From Eutreptiella sp. 'Long Island Sound 2002' (taxonomy: Eukaryota; Euglenozoa; Euglenophyceae; Eutreptiales; Eutreptiaceae): a stretch of DNA of 64,000 nt. The notes beneath the pieces were generated by a model. The model was given only the letters and a program-made list of their open reading frames with translations. It was not told the DNA's origin and made no database searches. Position 1 is the first letter of the stretch. Each line of letters begins with the position of its first letter. The DNA is taken from contig OZ038388.1 in the NCBI GenBank assembly GCA_964036045.1, positions 32,571,759 to 32,635,758 on the forward strand, written 5' to 3'. Below are positions 36,101 through 48,100 of this stretch, piece by piece. The translations under genes were made by a program, and so were the position numbers.

Positions 36101-39100
36101 ATTCTAGGCATTGCCTTTGGACGCATTTGAGCAAACCAAGCTTCTGTCCGCAGTGCTATTTCCTTGATGGGTCCACCAATCCCTCTTCGTAGCGAGCAAT
36201 CAATTGCTGCACGACATCGACCCCTGGTCCGAGATTTCGTCACCACAGCCAAGGGAGTGGAGCGCCGCCACAACGTCTTTCACCTCAGTGGCCCAGCGAC
36301 AGGTGGGGGCACAGGTCTGCACCAAATATACTGGGCACTGCGATGGTGATACATCTCATTGTTGCAAACGGCACCACACAATTGGGTCAGCAAGATCAGG
36401 CTGATCGCCCAGCGCCTAGTAGACAGAACAATGGCATCAATTCGAGACGATGTCACCATGCTCCGCCGGTTGGGGGCCCGGAGGTCAATTCAACTTCACG
36501 AACATCAAGCGTCATGTAGAGGCCCTAATTTTTTCGATGAGGAATCCTCCTCTGACGGGCTTTAGCTGCATAGCCAATAGTTTGCGGTCGGAGACGAGCC
36601 CGTGTCACGGAAGTATATTGCGTCCGAATGCACGAAGCCCATCCCAGCGGACGGAAAAGTCCCACCCAGATTCACAAAATGCACCATAACCGGTCATGAA
36701 GCGTACACCAACAACAAAGCGTGAGACGGGACTAATTGGCACAACGCCGGCAGTAAACTCATCAGCCGCACGGATCACGGGGATTACTACAGAGGAGGTT
36801 GCTCCCTGACCTGCGGCCCACTCATTATGACCGCCTGCATTACAGGACCGCAAACGTGGTACAAAGCAGAGTTGCAGCCACCAGCCATGCTGACTCAACC
36901 GCTTGAACCCAAGGACACCCTCACGTTGGACAATCAAGCAGGGGTACAATGGAGCCAAATACCGCCATACAGAGAGTGCGCCGATCGCGACCTACGGGAG
37001 TACATCTTCAGCAATACACGATATGCCCGCTTTCCTATGTGATGGATCCTAGGACACCGCGAGCTAGCACAAGCCCACAGTGCACAAGACCGGGAGGGCA
37101 TACGCCACAACAACGAGGTTGGCTTGTGGGCAAAGAAAGTAGCTGCACTACCGCTCCCGGACATTGACCCTACAAATGTAAGCCACATCATACTCGGAGG
37201 GGGCTACGCGCCCACACCCGCGCGCAGGTGGCTCGTGGCTTGCACATGTGTTCTTGGATTCAATGGAGTGCATTGGACGACCTGGTTACCCCAAAAAGGC
37301 ATGTGCACACGACTGTGGCACACGTAGTTCTGGGGCAATGTGAGATGGGAAGGATGCGGGGCACCGGGGGAACAACATACCCCGGCGTGCCAGCTCTGCG
37401 GACAACACCACGTCACCACCGCACAACAACGCCTTATCACATGTCCCAAGTGGCGCACCCCCTTCATCAACTTGTGGACCCACTCCTAGGGGGAGTGGCA
37501 CCAACACGCCCACGAGTGGTAACTTACAACATTAGCTGACAACATGAAGCATGTGTCACGCCTTGGGATCCCTGCCACATTCATCGCTACACTCCCTGTG
37601 AAGGCCAGAAAAGACATCCGATATCGAGTGGCATGGTTCCAGTACCACATGTTGCTTGGGGTCACAGCCCTATGGAGCGAACTGCCCATGCCACGATAGT
37701 TTGGCTCTCGCTGAATTGTTGTTTTCGTGGAGGGCTTGTGGGGCCTTTGCTGCTTGGTGTCAGGTTTTCTAACCTATGAGTTTTTTTTGCGAATCATGCA
37801 GCCTTCTAGGTTAACCCGAGGCTCAAGCTCCAGCACGTTGACTGGGATCCTAGTGCCATGAGAGGCACGGGGCTAATTGACGAGGCCCAACTACGGGGCC
37901 TCTACGTTACCGGCGGTGTGGCTGCATTCGTCGCGCGCCAGGCTGCCGGGGGAAGACCTGATGGAGGTGACGGAGACGGAGCCGTGGAGTCCTTTGACGT
38001 AGGCGAGTACGGGGTACCAGTGGAGTCCATTAACCACAACGTGAGTCGCGAGGAGATGGTCGACGGGCAGTGGGAGGGGGATGGGGCAGGGGGCAGGAGT
38101 GTGTCCGGGGATCATACAGGATCCCGGCGGCCCACCACATGCGACGGGAACGGGTACCATGGGGACCTGGCCCAGCGCGGAAGCCACCGTGACGGCCGAC
38201 CAAGCAAACATGCCGTTGGGTATACCGCCATGGCCGAACGGGGCGGAAGCAATGGATTTTACCCCGTGGCCCCTCTGACCCAGCGTGCGGGGGGTTGGCA
38301 ACGGGTCGTGGTTTGGATCCAGGGACCGGGAGTGTGGACACAGAGGTAGGTGAGGGACTTGGGGGACGTGAGGCTCACGGTGACGGATCTTTGGGGGGCA
38401 ACGGAGGACGAATGGTGGTTGCTGAGGGGGGGGGGTGTTGGATGAGGACCGATATGGGCTGAGCGAAGGCGACCATGCACATGTGCGATTTTGAGGCCTG
38501 GGTTGAGGGGGGGACGATTAGCCCGCGCAGGGGGGGCGGGGCGCAGGGGGGAGGGCAGAGCGGGGAGGGGGAACGGGCCAGAGGCTCGAGAGGATGATGG
38601 AGATGAGGAGGTTGCAGGGGGAGCAGCTGCAGATCCTAGCCGCCAGTACAAGCGGCTTGAGGAGACCTGTAGAGTGGCAAGGGGAAGGAGCAGCCTCGCG
38701 AAGAGAAGGAGGAGGCCATCCCGCCGCTTTCGCTGGCCAGCGTGGAGAAGATGGAGAGTGCCCCGCACCTGCCGCGCTGGATGTTGGGGCAGTGTAAGCT
38801 CTTAAAGCCGCTTTTGGGGCATTGCATGGAGGGGGTGGAGGGGGATGGCGGGAAACGATGCCATGGATTCTGACATCGTCATCACGGACCCTGAGGATGG
38901 GGGGACCCTTTGGGACAAATTTGCATGGGGGGTTTGGGTTGGAATGGTGCGGAATCAGCGCGAGTATGGGGCCAAATGGGGGGGCTCTAAGCAGGCTGCT
39001 TCGGGTCATTCCGTTGCTGACTGCACCTCTAGGAGGTGGGGGGGGACATGGGGGAAATTGTGGAAGTATGCCATCGTGAGCCCGGGGAAGGGAAAAGGGG

Positions 39101-42100
39101 GGGTGCTGTCGGGGTTTTTGTTGCGACAGCCGAGAGACGGGGCCTCCGCGTCCTCTATGCGGGGAACCATCGCGGCCGTGCGCATCGCCGAGGACATGGG
39201 ATGGACCCCACCGTGGCCCCGATTCACAGGCGCTTGGCCAAAAGCAAGGGGGGGGGGCAGACTTTCAATTTTACCTTTTTCCTTGGATACTCAGGGAAGC
39301 GGCCAAAAGGGGGTGGGATATGCCGGGGGGGCAGCCCATGGTGGCACTCATGTGCCTTTCGTGGTTCGCCTTCCGGCGAGGCTACTTCCATCCGGGTGGC
39401 GGATGTAAGGGGGGAAAAGGCCCTCGGGTTCTGGGCTACTAAGCGGGGATCATCGGTCACCGTTGGCGCCGATGTTTGAGTGGTGCCAAGCTTGGGGGCC
39501 TACCTGCGGGGTTACATGAAGGGTTGGGAGGGGGGAAAAAGTGGTACTTGGGGGGCTGCCGGTCTTTGAAGCGGCCGTGGCAGGCTTCCTCCAGGGGACG
39601 GAATGAGCGGATGTGCGTTGGCATGGGCCTAGGAGGGGGGTTGCCGCGGCGGCGTGGGCTCGGGAGCCCCGGACATGTGGTTCCTTTCTTTTGGGCGGTG
39701 GGAGGATAAGCGTACGGTGATGGGGTACGCGAACGATTTTCAGGACCCGCGGGTTCTGGGCAACCTCATTTTGCCCTTGCCTGGGGAGGGCGATACGTTG
39801 GAGTTCACGGACTTGGCAGCGAGCCAGGTTTGGGCTGGGGTACACTTTGCGTTGGAATGCCTTGGGGGACGGAGGGGGAGGAAGGGGGCGGACATTGATT
39901 CCGACGCCCTTGTACCTACCAGAGACCAGCGGACCCTGCACACCAATGAGCCCACGGTTCCGACTATGCGACCTTGGGTGCGGGATGTGGCGGCGGGCAG
40001 CGATAGTGACGGCCCGGTGGGGTCATCATGCTTTGATGACGGCATGCCGTCGGAGCCCCCCCCCCCCCCCCCTTCTGAGAGCAACACGCTGTAAAGCGGC
40101 GTCCAGGGGTGGGGGGAGGCAGTGCGCCTAGCTCCAAAGGCTAATGCACGGGGAAGGGGCAGAGGCAAAGCCCCGACCCAAAGTGACAAGTTGGTCACAT
40201 CCAAGGCCTCCACTTCCCTGGTGGGGGGGATTCATCCGCCGAGGACGGCCCCAAGGGGGGATCTCCTAAGGCTGCCAATGCTGTGGCAGAAGGGCAGCCA
40301 CGTGGCGTTGAGACCATCTGTGTCTTGTCACAATCTAGAATCTGACGGTGATGGTGGTGGTGGGGGGGGGGGATAGGGAGGGGGGAGGCTAGGGGAAGAT
40401 TTGTCGTCGGCGCAAGACCGCGTCACAGTCTCGGGGGGGCCAAACCCCCACTAGTGCGTGGTAGCCCCGGGAAGGGGAGGCAACAACCTTCAGACCTTTG
40501 GCTCCCGCCAAGAGTTCATGTAAGCCGCGGACGTCGAGTGCGACGGTGGCAATGGCTTCTAGGGGGCCCGGGGTTAGACGTCCCGGAGGGAGGGTTGTTG
40601 GTCGCATGCAGGGTGTGTCAGAAGCCGGGATTTCAAGTGGAAGGGGAGGCCCGAAGCGACCCAGAATGGCCGGCGTTGTCTCGCGCGGGTGGCACCGTGG
40701 CTCGCGCCTCGGGTGCGCGTTGAGTTCAAGAAGCTCCTTGGGCGGTGCATGGTCTTGGCTGTGCGAGTATTCTCGGCAGCTCAGGACAGGGGGACGGGGG
40801 AGATTGTTACCCGTCTCTTGGGGGTTTTGGGGGAGATGACTGAGGACACGTTTGAGTCTTTAGCGCATCCGGGGACCTACCCAAGACCAAAGAAGGCCAC
40901 CCCGTCCGAGGACATTTTACGTAAGGGGTTGGCTGACATGGGGAGCTGTCCTATTCCTTGTGAGCCGTGGGATCGGCTTGTCCTGGCGGGGTTGCCGGCG
41001 AGGCTGCGAGGGGTTCGTCTTCCGGCAGGGAAGGGTTACCTGAGTGGTGAGACTGAAGTGATGCTGGAGGTGCTGAGGGGTCAGGGTTTCTTCGCGGAGG
41101 TACGGCTTCAACCAGGTGAGGTGGGGGGGCCTAATTGTACGCCCTTTGTCATACCCAAAAAGGACATTAAGGCTTCGATAATCATGGACTGCACCCCCGG
41201 GAACGCAGGTGACCCTGAACTGCCACCCCATTTCATTTTGGCTTCTTGGACGGCGTTGGGGGAGTGGATGCAGGTTTACGGGGGGGGGGGGGTGAGCTGT
41301 GTATGACGCACGTCGACTTGTCTAATTCTTTTTGGAGCTTCTTGCTCCTTGAAGGGTCTGAGGGGGCGTTTAGGTTTAGGTTAAGTGGGAAATTGTGGGA
41401 TATGAAGAGGCTACCTTTCGGGTGGAAATATTCGCTAGTGATCTGCAAGGAGCTTTTGGGGTCACTGGTTAGATATCCGGTTCCCCCGAAGCTTTGCTTA
41501 TTCATTATCTTGATGACTTCCTTTTAATTGCTAGGGATAGGGACCTCCTGAGGGGGGTGACAGGGCGGGTGGCCACACGTGTCCGGGAGTCGGGGTTCCT
41601 TGTGAGCCCAAAAAGTACGTTGGACCCTACGGACTCACTGCATTGCTTGGGCAAGTTTTTTGATGTGGGGAGGGGGGTTATTACCAACACCCAGTTTGCG
41701 CTGGCCAAGTTGGTGTTGGTTTGGATACGGCTGAGCGTCGCCCCATATTCCCAACGGGGTTTGCAGTCCTGTATAGGATCGGTGCAGTGGGCCATGCGGC
41801 CACGTAAGGGCCGATGCCATGGCTTGGGTGGTGTGGGGTAGGGAGCATTGTGATGGGCTGCCGGCGGGGGTGGGCGAGGCCCTGGCTCAGAACCTGGGTC
41901 ATGTGATGTTTCCGTGGAGACTTGCAGGTGGGGCACTGGGGTGGTCGTTGGGGCAGGTACGTGAGGGCTTGGGGTTTGGGAGGTTAGGTGGAGTGCTGGC
42001 GCCCTGTGGGCTACCTTACGACCATCCCGTGTTGGGATAGCCCCCCCTTGTTTATGGATGCAGCGTGGGATTCACTACATGGGGAGGATGGGTATAGGGT

Positions 42101-45100
42101 GGGACTTTTCTCGCCGCACATGGGGACACATGTGGAATGGTTGGGGCAGGATATTTCTTTGGGGAACCGTAGTAGGCGGTTGAATCAACAAATTGTTGAA
42201 TTGTGGGGTGTGTGGACAGCGGTCAAATTCGCTTGCCGCGTGCGGTGGAGGGGAGTTACGCTATTTTGGGACAACGCGAACGCGGGGGCCATTTATCAAG
42301 GGGTGCGAGGGAGGGCTTCAGTGGGGTGTGGGTTTAGCAGTGGTTGTTGCGGTGGATTAACCTGCTTTGATTTAGGCACCCGTTGGTGGTGCATTTTGTT
42401 TTCGTGCCAAGCTTTTTGCAGCCGGCAGATCCCGTGTCCAGGTTGGAGGCAATGTGTGCGGGTTCCAGGTCGGCGGCGTCGGAGGCGGCGAGGGCGATCT
42501 GGAGGAGGCTTGGGGACAATTTCTCTTATGCCTTGTTCATCGGGTCTGTGGCCCGATATGTGGGAGAGGGGTTAGGGCCGGTTATCCTGTGCCGTAGGAG
42601 GTGGATGGTCACGTGAACTAATAGGACGTTCCTAGTTCTGAGGACAGGTGGAGCGGGAGGGTGGGTTTATGCGTTTTGTGGGGTCCAGGGGCCTCTGGGT
42701 TTGGGTGCCGGAGAGGCTTCCGGGGCCGTGCAGGCGGTGCGTACCGGCGGGCAAGGGATTGGAGAGCAGCCGGCATTGGTTTGTGGATTGCCCGAGGTGT
42801 CGGGTGGGTGGGAGTGGTGGGAGTGTGGGGTAGCAACATGACTTTGGGAATTTGCCACTTTCGCCACTATTGCCTTTGCCACTTTAGCTTCATGCCGGTT
42901 GCTGTGGTGCTGCCCGTTTACCGACCATCCCCCCCCCCCCCCCCGGTGCTGCGGTCGGGGTTGGAGGTGCGCTGGGCGTAGTGGAGGACGGCAGTGGCGG
43001 TGTTGGAGCAAAGGGTGAACCCCATGCCGGTCGTCCAGAGGTGGGCCCGCGGGTTCACGGCGTATCGCCCGACAGCTCACTCGGAGATCAGGGTGGCGGA
43101 GAGGGCATGCTCGCTATGGGCGATTTTGGCGGCGGCCCCCGGAGTCTTGGTCCTTGAGGACGTGTTGGTGGGCTCCTTCAGACTGCTTGTGTCTACGGGG
43201 GCGGCGGAGCCCACGGCGTCTATTTTCAATACCCCCCATGGCGTGGGGGTTTCTGTGGTTGCCCTTTTGGAAGCCTTGCGGTGGAGATATCCGGGGGAGA
43301 CGTGTGGGTGTCGGTGTTGGCGACTGCATTGGAGCGAGGGGGCGGATGAGTACTTGCTGCGCTCGCTTCTCGCTCCGCTGTGGGACGGGGGCCGGTTCCG
43401 GCTCGCCAGGGAAGGACTTACCTACCGGGCTAGGATCAGGAACCGCATCGGCAGTTGGTCATGGTGGTGGGATTTGTTGCGGATGTCGTATCCGTTGAGT
43501 TTGGGCATGTGGTGGGGTTGAACAGCAGGGGTTTTATTTTCTGCTCTTGGTTTGGTGATTCGAGAGCCAATAGAAGCATCCGGGAGGAGGTGGAGTTGGT
43601 ACCGGGGAGGGTGGGGAGAGTTTGGCAAGTTTGGTACATGGTGCTCCCAAGAGGGGAAGTGATCGGCATGTGTCTGCGAGTGATGGTGGCTGAGGGGTTT
43701 CCGTCGTGGCACTAGTGGGTGGGGGAATAGAGGTTGTGGAGAGTGATATGTACAGTGCTGTCAGATTGGACCGCCGGTCTGCGGGTTCGTGGACGCTACG
43801 GAGTATCCTGGGTTCTTTGTGTTCTCCCTCTCCCCCGCATCGGAGCTACCGGGGGGCCAATTGCGTAGGGAACCCGAGGGGCCGTGAAAACTAATCAGAA
43901 CGGTGGTGGTTCCACCGCGGGCCGGGTGACCGAGCGTGTTTGGCTCCTCCTTCGTTGCCTTGTTGCGCGTTGTGGCGGTGTGCGATGCCCCCGTGGCGCC
44001 TGTTTCTGTTTTTATCCGGCGATGGCTGGCCCTCCAAGGGGATTGGAGTGGATGTCTCTTAGCTGCGGGGTATTCTTGTCGCCACCGTTGCACCCTTCTT
44101 GTTGGGTGGGTTTGACCCTGTATGTTCAGCGTCTTCTGGGTTGAGTGTTAGGGTGCAGGCGAGTGGAAGCGGTGGCTTGTACCAGAGTGCGAAGGGTTCG
44201 TCCGGATGCCCACACAGCGGTGTAGGGATCGTGGGGGGGTTGGCAATATATACCGCGCGCTGATCCCGCAGATTCCTTTGTGCTTGTGTTGCTGGTATGG
44301 GAAACAACAGTTTGGCTCTCGTTGAACTGTTGTTTTCCTGGAGGTGGAGGGCTTGTGGGACCTTTGTTGCTTGGTGTCAGGTTTTCTAACCTATGAGTTG
44401 CCCACCCTACTCAACCCACCCAGTTCCTATTGTTCGGAGTTCTATGGACTCCGAGGGCTGGGATATAGGTTGGAGAGATGCATCGACAGGTGCATCATGA
44501 CAATACATGTGTACCCGCTGGTTGCCTCATTCCGCAGATTCCTTTGTGCTTGTGTTGCTGGCATGGGAAACCACGTGTGCCCGGACAGATGATCCGTGCG
44601 TCCACATCAGTCAGCCCATGATACGGAAAGCTCTGTGGCCCCAAGGTCCACCCCAACCCCACGGAAAAGAACGTGGGTGAGCAGGTGCATTACCGCCAGG
44701 TGAAGCACAAACAACGGCCAGCATGGTTTGCGCCACAGACCAAGGATCCAGCCAAACGGATGACATAGCTTCTCACAGCACAGCGCCGGTCACCATGACT
44801 ACGAAGGCACGGATATTGCAAATGCCCCGAAGTGCAGCTCCGAGGACAGGAAGCAATTGCTAGACCTCCTGCATGCGGCCAATATGCCCGCCCCCGAACC
44901 CCCCCCGCGCGCGGTCCTCTTGTTGGAGCATTGCGGTGAATTGGCGAACCTATTACACACCTACCAGTTGGCGGCCGCTCACATACTGGAACAACGACAT
45001 GTCCTCATACACTGGGGAGCACGACTGAATCTGTACCTACGCCACGTGCAGCAGCAATACGGCCAGGCAACCGGGAGAGTCACACACACACACATCTGAC

Positions 45101-48100
45101 GGCGGCCCAGGAAGCACAAGGACAGTGGCGGGAACGTAAGTTGGGGGAACTTTCAGCATCAAGGAACATTTTTTCATGTGCCAGGGCACAGCCATACACC
45201 ACCGCATCTCACATGCCCAACACACGGCTCACCACAAACGGGTCTTGCGCACCTACAGACACGCATACATGCATGCAATCCACAACAACTTTGCCACGTT
45301 TCTGCTCGGCCGCCACTGGCGGGAATTTTTCGCACGAATTTTTCACTGCATATCAGAGATTCGGGCGGGGCTTCCGACGCTTGTGATATCACACGGCCCC
45401 AACACACGGAGGACTGCACAAGTAGGCCTGTCAGAGGTGCGCCCGCCCATCATGTGTACATTAAACGCCAGGAAGCCAGGGTCCTGGTGACCCACAGGTG
45501 TATTTTGGACCTGAGACCACCTTTCTGACAGGTCAACTGACAGAGCCCTGCACATCTTGTGCATGAATTTCCATTGATATTACGACACTGAACACATGCA
45601 AGATCATGACCTCTTGTTGCAGGTTTATCAACAGATTTCATACGGGTCGCTTTGGCGTGGCAGTACCCACTGTACTGCCATGCATCAGTATTCTCTGCAG
45701 GCACAGATCTAGGTTAACCCTACGGGGCACACCATTCATCGAGTGACTGCACTGCGCCCTGCAGCGCTGATGTAGAGACCGGGTTGTGAACCCGAGTGCC
45801 TCACTGCTACTTAGCGCAGGCCTGATGTATAAAAAAAACAAGCTTACAAAGACTTTTTCCATGCAGTGCTGCGGTGCTCACGTGCAGTGAGGAAACCATC
45901 CCAGCACTTGAGGTAGGGGCTTTGGATGATGCAAATAACAAAAAAGAATATAGAGCGGTACACGCACGATGGTCCAAAAACTGAAACTCCTGAGCGCCCC
46001 CATTTCTTTACAACTTGGAGTCCCGTACATTGTGCTGAGCCTTGACCCCGGGCGAACTTGTGCAACTGCACAGAAGATTCGAAATCCAGCAGGAATCTTC
46101 AGCAGGATTGCCCTTGCCGACGTGAAATCGTGTAATAACCCTTTCAATGAAAACATTCCACCTTTAGCCACAACAAGGGACACCACATCACTCGCTGCTC
46201 CAGTGTGTTCCCAAGCAAGCCTGTGCCGTTATTGGCAACCTCTGAAAAGTGCTCTGAAAAGCACTCTCATGGATGCTACTTTCGCCACAATTGCTCAGCG
46301 GCATGTTAGTACCAGTCACCTCACAAGAATGCAATTTTCTTGCACTGCTGAATGCCTGTTTTGCTTCATTGTAGCTACCACCTAGCAAAGGAGCCATATC
46401 TTTTGGAGTTGCTTACTGTATGAGTATGTCACAGGACCAGCTGTTGGCGAGCCTCGTTCCCCTTGTGCCTGGAAACACTTGGGAAGAGAGTTTGCAACGT
46501 GGACAATAGTGGTCTTTTGTCAATGATTCAGAGGTCAGAGTTTTGGAGAAATGGTAGATCTTCCTTTCCCTTACACTTACTGTGCTTTTGCACAGGCACA
46601 CTCTGAGCTTAAAATGCTCTGGGTGCGATGCGATTTGTTGTATTTTTGTGACGTCAGTCACAACATGGTTTGCCACACTGGCACACCCTGTGCACACCTT
46701 CAAAATGGCATGCATAGTCCCTGAGTTTCAAGCATTTATGCACTGCTGTCTCGTGCATACGATGTGGGCTGTCTAGCCGACCACTGCCTTGTGCAGGTGC
46801 TGGTGGTCTCCGACGCGTACCATATCATCGGTGTGGATGTCATGAAGGTGCAGTGCCAGCCGCCTGTCTCGAACACTGCTGACAATGTGGCTGATTTTTT
46901 CGACAGGTTCACTTGCGTGTTCACTGCAGCGGAGTGGAAAGTGATCATGCAGGCCATTGGCCCAAGGGACAAACTGGAACAGTTTTACACGTTTTGGACG
47001 CTGAAGGAAGCCTATTTGAAGGCGATCGGACTGGCATTAGGTGCCTGTGCGTGCCACGCTGCCACACTGCCGTCGCTGGTTTTGTGACGATGGTCTGTGA
47101 TGTTTCGAACATATTTCGGTAATGACGTCCAAGATGGACAGGGTTGTGTGTTGTCTGTTGCTTTTCGTGAATTGAAAGACTTGCAGGGTTATGTCTGTTC
47201 AAGGAATGTGGTGCTTTTGCTTCACAAGATGCGGCAACACGATGCACGCTTGCTGGGGTGCGCTCCATCTACACCAGAGGGGCAGGGGCTGGTGAATGAC
47301 ATTTTACACAGGTCAGAAATAGGTCTGTGATGATCACACTGCCGTCGCTTGCACAGTGCTGTTTTCCTTGCGGGCGGAAAGCAGAAGTTGCCATACCAGG
47401 CCCAATGTACATGTAATGGCCAAATGATGACTTTTGCTGAGCCTGCACATTGTGCTCATTCAATGATGTCATTTTCGCTTCTGAACTGCGGGTCATCTCG
47501 GGCTGTCCATATGGTCAGAACCCAGGGTTGAGGGGGCTGGAAAAAGGTTTCATAGCTGCCCCCGCGCTGCATGCACTTTCGAACCTTGCCTGTTCCAATG
47601 GCCAGTTTGTGGACGCGTAATCTTTGACTTAGGGTTTGACCTGCTGCGGCTGGAGTTCACGCTCAGAGATTGGATCACAGATGGTAAGCACAGGATTGCT
47701 ACTTGCCATATGGATGGCAAGCCATTGGACACGTATGCCTGTGGCTCCTGAGCTGTTGCATGTACTGTACCTGGGGTCCTTTGCATTACCTCTAATTATA
47801 GGCCTGCAACAGAAGAGAAGCAGAGGGACACAGCCCCCAATGAAGGTCAGGGCAGCCATACTGACTGCAGCTCAGCCAGAAGCGCCACCATCACTTGCGG
47901 CAGTAGCAAAAGCAGGCAGTAGCAAAGGCACACTAACCAGCAATTTAAAAGTGCAGCGCAGCATTGGGATACCGAAAATAGAAAACCGCGGAAAACACAT
48001 AAAAAGCAGAAAACCATGAGAAGACAAAAACAAAAGGCAGCAAAGCCAGGGAAAGGGAAGGGACAAGAAAGGGCTCGTTGACAAGGGCAAAGCAAGGCAA

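Larger units (their letters stand above)
37698..44574 (+). mobile_element. tyrosine-recombinase retrotransposon (DIRS order, PAT/Ngaro/kangaroo type)
   Basis: The element has the split direct repeat arrangement A1 - coding - B1A2 - B2. A1 is at 37698-37782, B1 at 44266-44308 with A2 immediately after at 44309-44399, and B2 at 44532-44574. This layout is known only from tyrosine-recombinase retrotransposons and explains circle formation and integration without target duplication. Inside lie a tyrosine recombinase, a reverse transcriptase with YLDD and an RNase H, all in plus orientation and all with frameshifts. The coding strand is extremely G-rich, in sharp contrast to the flanking C-rich LINE. 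It sits inside the 12.8-kb intron of the phosphopantetheinyl transferase gene. No methyltransferase domain was recognised. Confidence 0.82.

Noticed and set aside
38259-38768. 169-codon minus-strand ORF, proline and serine rich
   Set aside because: It is the antisense of the G-rich retrotransposon coding strand, where stop codons are rare in every frame.
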